From NCBI GenBank assembly GCA_030407085.1, contig CM059582.1:199376001-199440000 (forward strand): a stretch of DNA of 64,000 nucleotides. Reading direction: 5' to 3'. Both the position numbers and the translations under genes were made by a program. This document shows, one piece after another, positions 43,081-57,320 of the stretch. The notes under the pieces are model-generated. The model was not told where the DNA came from. It was given only the letters and a program-made list of their open reading frames with translations, and did no database searches. Each line of letters starts with the position of its first letter. Position 1 is the stretch's first letter. The DNA is from Trichopria drosophilae. Taxonomy: Eukaryota > Arthropoda > Insecta > Hymenoptera > Diapriidae.

Positions 43081-46000
43081 GTTCAAAATGGTACCTGCCA
43101 CTTATCAAAATTTAAAAATGGTGGTTGGTAAATGGCGCTCAAAGTGCTCATTTTGTGTACTATTTCTTCGTTATAGTTAGCCAACCAATAGAAGTTTTTA
43201 AGCCGACAATTCCTCTTTAATTTGGAATTTATATTTTTGGGGTCGCTGATTACAATAAATTTGAAGATTTTCGAAATTAAAAATAGTGGATCCTATATGG
43301 CGGACGACAATTTTAAATTATTAATGAATTTTCTTCAAAAATTGTCACTAAAGGGTTCTTGAGCTAGCCAATGAAACACTGATGTAACCTTTTCGAAATT
43401 CAAAATGGCGGACGACATTTTTAAATTATTAATGAATTTTCTGCAAAAATGGTCACTAAAGGGTTCTTGGGCTAGCTGTTTAGAATATCAGAACAGTTAT
43501 ATATATCGTCAAAAGTTATCTTCCATATTATATTTTTAATTTCGTATAATTATTTGTTTTTTTGTTCATTTTTGTAAAATTTTTTTTATAATTTTCGTTA
43601 TTTTTGAAACGCATTTCGTTTTTAAAAACAAATCGTAAGATAATCATGGTCATTAAATCTAGTGTACAACAAAATTAGCAGAATAAAGGTGTTAATCCGT
43701 TAATTTGTCCTGAAGAGTGAATGAAAATAAGTCTTGAATCATTTACAATATGACGCAGGCAATGAGATAATTTATTTATCTCTATTTTTGCATCCTCATC
43801 GCAATAAATAGCGCAATAGATAATGCTGCATAAAGAATCTATAATTTTATTGTATTTTTAGTCTTGTAAATGATAAATTCAAATAAATGATTTGATATTC
43901 TTCTAAATTGGAAGGGGATACTTAGTAATAGTAATAGTAAATGAAATGATCGACTTAGATCGTTTATATTTTTGTGAAATTCGTACATTTTTATAACTAT
44001 AATTAACATAAATTTGTTAGGGGAAATATTTTTATATGGTAACAGGAGAACTTGACATTTCTACATTTTTCTTTATATTACACTAGAATAAGTAGATTTT
44101 CATTATTACATTTATTTTATTGTAATGACACTAAAGTTTATAATATTGTCAATATTTTTGACGGCTAAAAACGTTCAATAATAAAAAATAATCCACCATT
44201 TTGAATTAGTACTGTAATAAACATATTTGTAATGAAAGAGAGCAAAAACTCTTTCGTAACCATTTTGAAGAAAAATTCCTCAATATTTCAGAAATGTCGT
44301 ATTGGATCCGCAATATTAAATCCGCCATTTTGAATTTGGAAAATATTACCTGATATTTGTAATCAGCGACCTCAAAAACCTATATTTCGATTTATGAGGC
44401 ATTTGCCGATTTAGAAACTTTGGGGGGTTGGCTAAAAAAAAATAATATATAAAATCATCTTTTTAAGCTCCATTTACTAGTCACCATTTTGATACTTTGA
44501 AAAACGATAGGTACCATTTTGGAAGCGATATTTTGCTTTTCTTTATACTATGGGTTGATGATTCTGGGTATAACCTGAAAATATATTGACATTAACTAAA
44601 ATAATAATAAATATTAAGACAATTAATATATCTGCCATTATTTTGCTGCATAATTTCTTTTATTTTTTAAAGGTATATAAAAAGTAATCCAGCTAGGTTC
44701 GAAGTTTCGGCAATAAACTTATCAATACCCGAGCTATGAAATAATAGCATTTTGTCCTAGGCCGTAAAATTTAATTTTCCTTCCGAGGAGCGAACACTAT
44801 TTTTTGATACACTGTTCGCAAAGTAGGCTATTTACCGAATGTTTGTAGTCCGGAGATCAGTCCGTAAAATCGCACTTTACGGACTAAAAAGAGTGTCTAC
44901 TTTATGGACACGTGTATAAAAAAATTTAATCCGTTCATTTAAACTATTTCGATCACCGTTACCTAATAGTATAGTTAATATTCAATCTTAATTTTCCTTG
45001 TAGTAAAAAAATCATATACCGGAAATGGAAATATAACATAGTTGCTGAATATAATTTCGCCATTTTTCCTGTTGACTTTGAAGCTCAAACGTCAACTAGA
45101 AAATGTATTCTTCTCTTCTGAATGATAATTTCCATGTCATCTTGAATGATAATCGTAAATCCCAATTTTTACTAATTTTCCCTTTTATCTTATCAACTAT
45201 TAATCTGCTGATAACAAGTTCTTAACAAATAATGAAGAGCATAATACCCTGCCTTAAAAGGTGAAATATGTTATTTTTGTAAACTGAATAGTTTTTCCAT
45301 AAAGGAGTGACAGAAATTTATATGATTTATTTTGACTTATTTACAAGCACATGTAAAGATTTTAAATTGTTTAGGAATACAAAATGTGGAATTTTTGTAT
45401 TTATGTCCTAATTTCATAACCGTGTGCATGAAACATCAATATATTTTCAGTTGCATGTCAAGTAATTGAAAAAAAATGTATGAAAAAAATAAAAAATCAT
45501 AAAAATACAAAAAATTGTAAAAATATAAAAATAATAAGAAAAGATAATCGAAATATTAAAAAATAATAAAAATGTGACAAGATTTTCTACGTCCTCATCG
45601 TTGGTCCTGCACTAAGCTGTTGTTATTTTATGTGTTATTGTGAATGCTTTGAATTAGCATTGATGACCTTAAAAACACTTTTTCTAGAAATTTCTTTTCT
45701 AGATTATGCCTATTTCTGCCTATTAAAAAGCCGGAATTAGTCATTAAGAACTTAAGTGACGAGACTAAACAAAATATCCATCTGGCCAAATCCTATCAAT
45801 CTATACTTTTTACCGTTAAATTAATAATTGATGAGATAAAGAAGAAAGTTCGAAAAGATCGCAAATTACGATGGTTTTTTCAAGATATTTTAAGGGGGTT
45901 CTTAAGTGGTCCGCCGCCATATTGGATCTGACAATTTTAATTTTTGAAAAACAACCAGATTTTTGCAATTAGTGGCCTCAAAAATACAAAGTTTCATATT

Positions 46001-47350
46001 TATGAAATAACATTTTTAATTTTCGGCCGCCATAGTGGATGCGCCATTTTGAAATTTGTAAAAATAACGTGAATTTAATACTCGGAGACCCGCAAAATTT
46101 ATGGGTACTAAGTTTAATCAAGATCGGATAATTTTTAAAGATTTGTCACACTAAGGTAATATTTTACAAAAAAATAGCTTCAGTCGCCATTTTGGAGTCA
46201 GCGTTTTGGAGCCGCCATATTTAATTTTTTCCATGAGTTATTATTAATATTTAAAGCTATGATATTAAAGACACAATATTTTAAAGCTTTGAATGAATGA
46301 CTTTTCTTATTTGACATGAAAATATTGATTACAAAATTTTTGTGAAGGAAAATATTGCGGTTTTTTGAGAATAATTGTTTATAACTTTTTAGACGTTTAT
46401 TGTAGACAAATTTTGATAGAAGAATCTAATGACAGGGATTAATCCGAAAATCTTGAAAATTGTATCTTCTTGGGCGTTAATGGATTAAGTATGTTTATTC
46501 TACTTTATTTACATTCTAAATGTTATGATACATAAGCGGTTAAAAAACTACGATAGTTTTTAATCAATAAATTAAATTAACTCATTAATGTAATTTTCTA
46601 TGCTCATTTTTAACGTTTTGTATAAAAATTCTTTAAAAATTTGTATATTTTCATATATGTTTTTAAATGTTATTTGTTAAATTTTTTTTTTATCAAAAAA
46701 TGTTACATTTTTAGTAATGGCCCTGGGAAGGGCATATAGAACGGTGAAAACATTGGGAAAGAAATAAAAGATCTTTTTGATTTTTTAAATACCTTTTTCG
46801 TCTGAATTGTGTTGAACATTTTTCTAAAACCCTTCACATAAATACAGTTCATGTATCACATCTTTATGAATTCTCAAATCTTTAATCGTGATTGATTTTT
46901 TACATAGTTATGACATTTATATAGCAGATCCATTACATTATACACAATATATTACTATGGTTAGTTAATTATAAACAATAGTACACAAAAAATGAACATT
47001 TTTTAATGAAAAATCGTTTATGAAAAATCCTGTGGGAAAATATATCACATACATATTTTACGAGTCGTTTTTTCGCTGCTTATTACGTATTTGTAATCAG
47101 ATTTTCGAAATGCAAAATGGCTGTGCCAAAATGGCTAATTTAACATTATTAAATTTCAAATTAGCAGCATGAAATGGTAGGAAACTGCTGTGATATTTTA
47201 CTCCTACAAATTTGGGTGAAGAAAAGAATTTTTAATTTTTAGAAATTATCTAGCCACCATTTCGTTACTGTTATTATGAACATTGAAAATTGAAAAATGG
47301 ATTCGTAATCAGCAACTTTAAAAATACTTACATACAAAATATCATCTTCA
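43080..47350. repeat. Cluster of degenerate 'atccgccattttgaa' repeats
   Basis: Copies are visible at 43080-43480 (two direct copies of 'attaatgaattttct(t/g)caaaaat'), 44190-44530, 45890-46230 and 47090-47300. Recurring words are 'ccgccat(t/a)ttg', 'tttgtaatcagcgac' and 'cctatatttcg'. Spacing is irregular and the copies are too diverged to define ends. No coding sequence is seen. Confidence 0.55.
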
Positions 47351-47386
47351 ATTCGCTTCATGTAATTCGTTGGAGAGGACATTGTA

Positions 47387-47503
47387 AATTTGTTGGACTA
47401 AAACTTAGTACAATGGATTGAAATTTCAGTCCCAATGACTGAAGTTTTAGTCAACTAGGATTACAATTTAGTCCAATGGATTGAAATTTCAGTCCAACAA
47501 ATA
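47387..47503. mobile_element. Tiny foldback (about 115 bp) with TTTGTTGGACT ends
   Basis: The left end AATTTGTTGGACTAAAAC and the right end TCAGTCCAACAAATAT are inverted copies. The interior holds two direct copies of 'caatggattgaaatttcagt'. No target duplication was identified. Confidence 0.5.
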
Positions 47504-50500
47504 TAGAGTGGAGACTGCAAAACGATTGTGATTATTTTAACCTAGTTTTAGTTCTCAGTTTAGTAAAACTGTAAGTAAAAGTCTCTGAAACCAATTTGTT
47601 AATCATTTATTATAGTAGATAATTTATTGTTATTGTTTTTGTTATTGAACATTTTATTTGTAAGTTGCTTAGTTTTGCGTTTCTTACATAGTCTATCTTC
47701 ACAATTACATGAAATTCTTGTCTTACAGGATGCAAGTATGACATTTTCACATTATTCCAATGGAAATAAATGCTTTGGCGCAATGTTTTACTATTTTAAA
47801 ACACAGCAAAAGTCCAGCAGAAATGGGCGGTTTGCGACATCCCAAGTTCAGTTTTCCGGTTCGTTAAATGTACTTAATTGGTAAATAAACGACATAATAT
47901 TTATTTTGAGGCCGATAGTAACAATTTTAATAAGTCTTAGGATGGTTATTATTATTCTTTACGAGAAGTATAATTCAGAATTATAAAATATTTCTAGTGA
48001 TATTAATACATTGCTAACAAATGGCCTCGAAATAAGATATAATAATTATTACATAATAAAACACTAAATTTTAGACATTTTTTCAGTTATTTTAATAGTT
48101 TTGGTGGGGTATTACATGTTAAGTGTAAAAATAAATTGTTTTATTCTAAGTTCATTATTTCATTTTCCCAAAAAACTTATTACTAAAAAGTACACAAGAA
48201 ATGAGACAAAAAACTTTACAGGAAAACTAAAATTTAGAAAGATAGAAAAAATATTACTAAGAATAGTAGACACCCTTATTTCTAGAGAAGAAATCTTTTT
48301 AGGCCCCTTGAATATTGAAAAGACCTTGATCAAAATTTCAATAAGACATGCAAAGAAATTGAGGTTTGGTGTTTGATTACCAAACTGATATATATAGGTG
48401 AACATACTTTTAACTTCTATGTATATCCAGCTAATTGCTTAATGAGTAGTATGAATATATGTTAAATAAGTACTAGATATTTTTTCTACTATAAAATACA
48501 CATTCACGCCTTTTTAAAATTGAAATTATTTTTATAAACGTAATAATTTAAGAAAACTACTTGTAGCATAATACTACATATCCTCAGCATGTTTCACTAG
48601 TCGTTGAGAATGATTAGAAACATTTTTAATCGCTGGAATTAATAAAGTTAATCTTCAAAAATACTAAATAATTAGTTACATTTGTTCAAATTAAAGCAAT
48701 GAAGAGTTATCGTATTATATACTCATGTATCTTAGTTTCCTGTCATTTTTGTTAGGTTCAGTTTTAGAGATAGTTTTAAAATCAAATCCTAAAATTTGTC
48801 ATAACATGAGATAAGTTGTTTGCCATTAAAGTACTGGTTTAAATTGCGAGAGAAACATTAGCTTTTAAACATTAGTTGCTGGCAACTTTTTACGACGTAT
48901 GTCATTCTAGCACTATTTTTAAACTAACTAATCATAATTTGAGAGTACTTTTTCACTTTCATATCATTCTTAAACTTAGTCCGAGTATATATTACGAATG
49001 ATTAAAAGTCAGTATTAATTCTTAATATACTAGTAAATTGCAATTGTGTCATGTTTTCCTCTAATATTTTAAAATAATAATAAATTTTAAAAAATAACAA
49101 TACGAAAAATCCAAGTATATTTTTCACCTTTTTTACTCTGAAAATTTAGTAGAATCGTTAAATCATCAGTAAAGTGAGGGTAGATTACTTATTATATCGT
49201 TACGTAATATAGTAATATCAAATTTGTATTTGTATATCAAATATTATAAATAGTTATAAATAATAAATGAACTGTTTTAGTTCAGTAAATAAGAGTACAA
49301 AACAAATGCAAATTTTAAGGTGTTCAATGATTAAAAGGTGTTTCATGCTCTGCATTATGAAATAAATAAGGTGCTGCATTATTAAATAAAAATCAAAATG
49401 ACTTACAAAATGAAATTATTTATTTTGGGCTCAATTACGAATTTAATATTAAATGTTTATGACGTTTCTTCATTAAAATTCGAAAATTAAAAACGTCTCA
49501 ATCAATTTATCGAAATTTGAGTTATATAAGGATAACTCTAATTATTATAAATGGCCAATTAGCGAATGCCTAAGAAATTAATTGGGAATTGAACAAGAAC
49601 TATTGGAAATAGGTGATTTTTATTTATTTCCAATAAATCTCGCTCAATTCTTAATAAATATCTTTGGCATTCTATATGAGTCCTCAAATGCAAATTAGAC
49701 TTACTCTTACAGAGCCCGAATTTTGAAAAATTGATTCTGACATTTTTAATTTACGTTTTACAGTGTAAATTCCTGCATTATCAGCGGAATACATTAGAAC
49801 CCTCTTAAGAGGACAATTTTGTGTTAGAATTCTGGTTTACAAAATAAAAATATCTTTTGTTATACAAAAGTAATAGTTACTGTCTGATTAATAAATATTC
49901 TAAGAACTTGAAGAAACAATGGCTATTTTTCTTATTCTGTAAGTCTGTCAAAAAATTACCATTTCATAATGTAAATAGTTATTTTACAACCTAATCTATT
50001 TTCATTTTACTTTATACTATCAAATATGTAACTTACCCAGGTCGACAAAATTAATAATCAGAAATCAGAATATATTTTTCCGAAAATTTTCGTAGCTTTG
50101 AATCCAAATCTGGCGACAGAATAGTTTTATCACGTCAATATTTTGAAATACCCTAATATAAGAATGCAAAAACCTCTTTTTTTTACTTTTTTGAAGGTTT
50201 TCGACGTGTTGAATCCAAATCTGACCGCAGAATTATTCTATCACATCAAGATTTTCAGGTATCCTAACCTAAAAGTGCAAAAAACATAATAATTATGCCT
50301 TAACAAAAAATCCGATAACTCGTTTAAAAAAAAATCGAATCGGTTTTACTAAGAAAGCAGTTTAAATCTGATGAATCACATTAATCTATATTATGTCATA
50401 TTAAGAATAAAAATTTTGTTGGACCACAAAAACTTATTGAAAATTCACACAAATGTTTTGTTTTTTTTTTGTACTTTTAGATTATGAAATCTCAAAATCT

Positions 50501-52130
50501 GGACGTGATAGAACAATTCAAAATTTAAAATGATCAGTTCCCCTAAATATTGTCGTAAAACGAACAAATTTAAAAACAACTTTATACCGAAATTTGGAGT
50601 AATCATCAATTACTTGAAAATATTTGAAAAATTGTTGTAATAAATTATTTATTTGACCGAATTAAACAAGTTCATTAAACCATTTTAGTTTTGCCTTGAA
50701 AAATATGAGAATTATTCCTTAATTATCATAATAGTTGCCTAATAGGATGAAAGTGGGGAAATAATTGCTGGAATACTTGGAGAAAACACAAGAAAATAAG
50801 TTAATTACTAAAATATTTAAACTCTCAAAAATCAAGTCGTTTGAGAGTCTAGTTTCGCTAATTTACTGGAGTGTAAAATGTTGAAAACTTCACGTCGAGA
50901 AATTTTAGTTCAGTTGGTTCTTGATCTGCCTAAAAGCTGATGAATTTCCAAAAGTTCCAAGACTGTCGAAATACATGGTTGGAAGTAATATGGAACTGTG
51001 TTAATCATTACAATTTAAATAGGAGACGTTGATTATCTAAGAACATGGCACTACTTTAAATCAGTCCTGTGGACATAAGAAGAAGATTTGAGGTATGTTT
51101 TGTCAAATTTTGAGAATATCTATGTATTAAATAAGATCGATTCTAAACAGATAGTGTCTAAGATTGTATTGTCGCTTTAATGGAACTATTTAAGAAGAAA
51201 TTAATCGATAAATTGTCAGAAAATGTTTGTGATTCAATAAAATTGTTACCTGGTAGTGTCTCAATTTTTTTAACAAAAACGGGATAAAAACAGTGAAATT
51301 TTTGTTTAAATACTTTTTATTTGTTTGTTGGCAAATTTATAACTTACGCATTGTTGAAGCATTGTGTTCTATTAACAAATAATTCAGACTTTAACCAATA
51401 CTTAACGTTCATCGTGATTTTGACTATATTATGATGGAATAACTTAATCTCAAATCGTATACTAAAAGTTATTAGAATTGCCATAAAAATTAATGTACGT
51501 GGATTTATTATAATTATTGATATGATCATTGTGTTTGTTTACTTTTTAAATGTTCATTACATTAATTTTTAACGTTTTAACAGTGTATTAGTTACTTATA
51601 AACAAACGTAATTGCTCAGAAATGATAAATAATAATATAAAATAAGAATTAAGAAATCTAGAAGATGTGAAGTTAGTAAATTAGTAAATACACACACACA
51701 ATCTAAAAATTTCAGAATTTCACTAATGATTCTTACAAATTATTTAAATAAATACACTAAATAATAGTTTAAATGTACCTATTTACTTTTCATAAAAAAG
51801 TACACGAATTTAAAACTACGTGTGACGTTTTATAGAAAATTTAAAATAAATTAGATTATCTATTATAAATCGCATGGCAATTGTTTTAACTCAAATACCA
51901 ATTTGTTACTAATATAAAAATGAACTAATTACGCGTTTACTTATCTTTGTTCTTCTCTTACAAATGATTATATGCAATTTTAAAATTTAAAATAAGTTCC
52001 ATTCTTACTAGGGCGCATTTAAAATAATCAATATTTTTAATTATGTCATTCTGTAACCGTACTCTCTCATGCTTACTAAATATTTCAGTAATTGTACTAT
52101 GAAGTTTTCTAGGTTGCCGATTAAAAATCT
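47504..52130. other. 4.6 kb of AT-rich DNA without a gene
   Basis: Nothing with coding or RNA-gene character is seen. 50040-50290 carries two direct copies of the 'gaatccaaatctg(a/g)c(g/c)(a/g)cagaat...atcac(g/a)tcaa' repeat. The 85-codon frame at 47627-47884 starts with a hydrophobic stretch but has no family match that I recognise. Confidence 0.4.
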
Positions 52131-55100
52131 GGAGTTAGATTTTGGGAATTCAAAATGGTGGACCCAATATAGCCTAAAGCAGATGAAATTTAAAGATCTG
52201 GAGATTTCGGAATCGCTGATTATGAATCTGACAGTAAAATTTTGACATTCAAAATGGCTATTCAAATATAGTGCAGAAACTTACCAAATATAACCAAAAT
52301 TTAACAGAATTTCACACTAAGAGGTTCGAGAGATCACTGATTACGAATCGGAAATCAGAATTTTGGAATTCATTGCAGAACCAATATCGAAGCATTTAAA
52401 AAACTTATTTACATCGATTAAGATGTAAGTAAACACTCGGACACGACTGATGGATAATAAGTATTCAAAATGTCGAATTGAATATGACGGATTCAAAATT
52501 AAAATATGATTCAAATTTGACGAGCTTACGCGGGGACTTTTGAAGCCGATGATTATATTTTTGAAATCAGGATTTCGAGCACAATATATGACTAAATAAG
52601 ATAAAATCAAGGATTTTGGAATCAAATTTGGATGATATGCGGATGTATTTTATTCATACATTTTTAGTTATTATGTCTGAAAAAAAGTTCGTTGAGACTG
52701 TAAAAACTGAAGCTACCCACGCAACTTTGTATAAGGAAAAAAACGTGAAACTGATTAAAAAAATTCTTGTAACGTGTGTCACAATTAAACAAACAATAAA
52801 TTCATTAATTTATTTACTCAATATTATTATTATTGGAGACATTTTGGATTCGTAATCGACGACGTAAAAAAACGTAGATTATTCAACGTTGCAATGCGTT
52901 CTTCATTTTCAATTATGAAAATTTAACTACGGATTCATGATCAGTGCTTTCAAACCCATAAAAACGAAGTTGCATTTCACCTATTCACGACAAGGAGGAC
53001 ACAAAATGTGGTACAATTTTTACAACTCTTATTTTAAATAAGAAAATAAGTTTTTCGAAAACTATTTCTGAAGTAAAAATGATTCCTTTTCCAGATTCTA
53101 ATGCTGAAATTTGGTTAATGTTATCTCAAACTTTATGACATATTTTATGGAAGAAATCAGATTTTTATAAGAAAACATTTTTGCATATAGAAACTGTGGA
53201 ATTTGTCTCGAAAATATAAAATGTCTTATCAAGTCAGCTATCAAAGTGGTTACATATTGTGAAATTCAAGTTGGAGGACATAAAAATGGCGTCCAAAAGT
53301 GAACAAGAATGTTTAAAGCTCTAAGATATTAAAGAAACATTGACCCTTTAACGACCAAACGTGAATCATTTTCAAATGGATTTTAGCATTGTTATATTTA
53401 TACAAAATTTTGTTTTTAAAAACAAACATCCATTTTGGACTAGTTTTGAGGTCATTCTTTCGAATAGTACCAGTCAAACTTTCTAAAAATCTCGTTTAAA
53501 ACCTTTTTTTTTCTAAAATAGTGCAAAAGACGAGGTTTTTGAGGAACAGTTTTTTTAGAATACATTTTTCAGTATAATATTGGTTTCAGACTATCTTCTA
53601 GCCTATCCGAAATGTCTTCCCTATCGTTTTACTTTAAAAATAAACATTCACTCATTTCGATTTTTGTCCATTTGGATTTTTAAATGGATTAGGTGCACCA
53701 ATATTTTTGAAATAAAACAATCGCGAACATGATTCCTATAAGATAGAAGGTGGTCAAATCCGGTATTATAATGAAAATTGCATTCTAAAAATATTGTATC
53801 TCAAAAATCTTTTTTTCCCCCAGTATTAAAAAAAAGGTTTTAAACGTCATTTTTCCAAAATTTGACCAGCGTTATTCAAGAGAGCTACTACGAAACTAGG
53901 CGGATATGGATGTGTCTAACCAAATTGTTTGTCTTTTGTAAATAAAGCGATGCTAAAATCCATGTGCAAATTCTACACGTTTTTTAGTAAACTTAGCATT
54001 ATGGGTACATAGACATTTTGGGGGGTGTTGAATATTAATGAATTAAAAACAAAAAAAAAACCTGCCATTTTTAATTTTCTATATAAAAACCCCAGAGTGA
54101 TGAGTTTCAAGCGGTTCCGATGTCGTCATATTAGATCCGTTATTTGTAATTTTCAAAACTCACATCACATTCACATTGAGCATCTCAAACAAAGTTTATA
54201 TGCCCATGACTGTCATGAAAGTAATTTGAAATTTTAATGTTTGAATCCATAATATTCTTGTTTAACATTTGGACGCGATTTTACTATCTTCCATCCTGAA
54301 TTCACAATAACTAACGGTAAATATTTGGACAGTTGATGATTAGAAGATAGGATATTTTGGATTTTCATTGAAAACTGCACTCTGTTTCCGTCTGAAAATT
54401 GCGATTAAAATCTTTGTCTAATCTAAAAGTTATTCCCTGAAACGTGTTTTGTTGCATAAAATGTGTCACAACTTTGTTCCAGTTAACAATAACCAAATTT
54501 TACCTTTAGATTCTTAAAAACGGATCATTTTTACTTAAAAAATGTTTTGTGACAAATCATTAACCTTTTTCTTTCATACAAAACGAGAGTCGTAAAATAA
54601 TAGTACATTTTGCATCCTCCTTGGACATTAATGGGTTAAATAAAGCAATTTTTCACGTTTGGACCACCTTATTAGAACCGCCATTTTCAATGTCGAAATT
54701 CTGTCAACAGATTCGTAATTAGTGGCCTATGAAAACTTCAAGAACCAAGTGTTTTTAACATTAAACAATTTTTCGTATTTAAATCACCCATGTTGGATCT
54801 GCGATTTTTAATTTTGAAAATCTGACAGCGTAATTGTAATGAGCGATCGCTAATATCCAAAACCGAGTTTATTTAAAATTCTTTTAATGTTTGGTCCACC
54901 ATACTAGATAGGCCATTTTTAATTTCGAAAATTTGAAATCAGATTCGTAAAACTTTAAAAATTGAGTTTATTGACAACATTTTACCTATTTTTAATAATC
55001 TACCCAAAATTATGGTTTTATTAATCGATTTTTTATATTAGATTAAAAACATAATTGAGCTTTTTAGATATTTTATTCATTAACAACAATGGGACCGATT

Positions 55101-55400
55101 TCAACAATCTATTTTGATGACAATTCCATAAATTTTGGTTTATTTTTGCTGAAATCGAAAAATATTGTTTATTTTCGTCCGCCATATTGGATCCACCATT
55201 TTGAATTTGGGAAATCTGATAACAGATTCGTAGTCAGCGAAAGTTACGAAAATGTCATCAAATTACATTATTGTACTTGACAGAATTTGGAATGGCCTAA
55301 ATTTTTCGGCTTCGAGCCGTCATTTTGGCCGTCGCCATCTTGAATTTCGAAATGGTCACTCTCCCATTTTGAAAATCAGGGCCGATGGACGCAAAATTGT
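52131..55400. repeat. Second cluster of the 'gccattttgaattt' family
   Basis: Copies occur at 52140-52620, 52840-52990, 53250-53300, 54060-54240 and 54660-55390 (for example 'gtccgccatattggatccac' at 55178-55197). 53060-53340 parallels the 17274 element, and 'ttaatgggttaa' at 54629-54640 is a piggyBac-like right end whose left partner I could not find. Confidence 0.5.
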
Positions 55401-57320
55401 TAGTATCTAGAGCATTTATTATCCGATTTCGATTCGAAAATATCAAATGAAGAACACTTTTTAGTGAAAAAATCGTTTTAAATCTTTTTTGTAAAGTAAA
55501 GAAATATTATTTCTTTTGTTTTTATTTTTAAAGAATTCTGATGATAGATTCTGAAAAGTCACAAAATTTCACGTCAGAAAGGATTATTCTGAAATTTATT
55601 TACGACAGATTTGATACAAATAACAGTCGCCGAAAATCATTCAGAAAATGCAGACGTTTGGAAAAATCTGAAAAAATTCTGTAAATATCTCAATTGCCAA
55701 AAAAGCTAAAAAATTTAAAAAGCTAAAAAATTTAAAAAGCTTAAAAAAAAGCTTAAATTTGTCAAAAAAGAATTAGGAGCATAACATTTGAATAATATCT
55801 ATACAAAAAATTCAAAATTGTGCCTAAAAAAGTAGTTTTTTTTTAATTTGAAAGTGAAAAACGTATTATTTCCCAATGTATAAGATGATTCCCTATTTTC
55901 TTACTGACCCTATTAACAATATCACGACAATTTGTTATAATTTTCATAAATTTTAATGTTAAAATACAATGAAATCAAAAGTAGTGGAATTATTCTTTAA
56001 AAAAATGATAGAAAGTAAATTAAACAACGATGAAAATTACATTAATTAAATTAAAGTGGCATAATTAAGAATTTTCGAGAGAAGGGAAAGTTTGAGTAAA
56101 TCGCTTTAAAAAATATGCCACGCAACTTCTCTACGCAAATAAGAATGCAAGTAGCTGGTTTAATAGCTGTGAAGAAATGATTACCGATTGAAATAAGCAG
56201 CATTTTTGACATAATGCTTACTGGAAATAAGTACTCGAAATTATTCGTTGTTAATACAATGTTTTCAATTTGATTATGTAATAGTTTTAGTGTGACAAAT
56301 ATTTTTTTCTTTTTTTAATACAAAATTATATTTATATTTAATAAAAAACTTTTTTTAAATATTTTTTTGGAATCTTATATTATTTTGAATTTTTCACGAC
56401 TATAATAAATAAATTTCTTTGATAGCTGTCATTAAAATCAAAGTTTTACCATAACTATTATTTCTGCTATTCAATTTTTTTACAAAAATTAATGTATAAA
56501 ATTAAAAAATTGAAGTAAAGAAATTGAATTTTTCAAAATACTGATTCAAAAATTAAATTAAACCGATTTTCATTTTTTGTTTATTTAATTACTCGTATGC
56601 TTCCTTTTTTTATGACATTAATTTTGTACATAGTAAAATTACGATTCGGTAATTTATATATAAAAAAAAACAAGAAAAATTTCTATTCGTTTCCTACTAT
56701 CTTCTACTCTTGTGATTTAATCGTAAACGTTTCATTTGGAGTGAATTGCTCTATTTGTAACATAATTACATATCTATAACACACCGTAAAAACGAATGCT
56801 CTTATGTCGAAATCGTCCGCTTTATTCGGATTTTACTCGTGTTTCATTTCGAAATTAATGTACATTTTTAGGAATACAATAGGAGTATTTAAATAGTATA
56901 ACATTTACATCCTTTCTGTAGTCCTATCAGGAACTTTTTAAATAGATTTCGTGACAAGAGAGAAAGCACTTACGTAGAACATTGTTTACTTGAAATATTA
57001 AATTACGTCTATTGTTCAAATAGTTTCTTTTCATTAAATTGTTTCGTAGTATTGTGTAATTATTATTGAAAAATGTCACTGAAGTTTTTTATAATTAATT
57101 CTAGGGTTGGAGTCTAACCATATTTATATTATCTTTACAATTTTTCTGTAATCGTCTGTAAAATTTTAAATTATGTAAATAAAAACAAACGTCGAATTGT
57201 AAGCAAAATCATCAACAAAAAGTGTCAACGAAAGCATCCTTCTAGCGCTTTATTTATGTACTTTTGTACTCAGAATTATTTCAAAAACTGTCTAAATGTA
57301 CATGAAACTTGTTACTTTAT
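55400..57320. other. AT-rich stretch without a gene
   Basis: The only visible structure is a short tandem 'aaaaagctaaaaaattta' at 55695-55755. Confidence 0.35.

Noticed and set aside
47627..47884. 85-codon plus-strand frame with a hydrophobic start
   Set aside because: It could be imagined as a signal peptide protein, but there is no recognisable family, no poly(A) or splice context, and it sits in repeat-rich desert.
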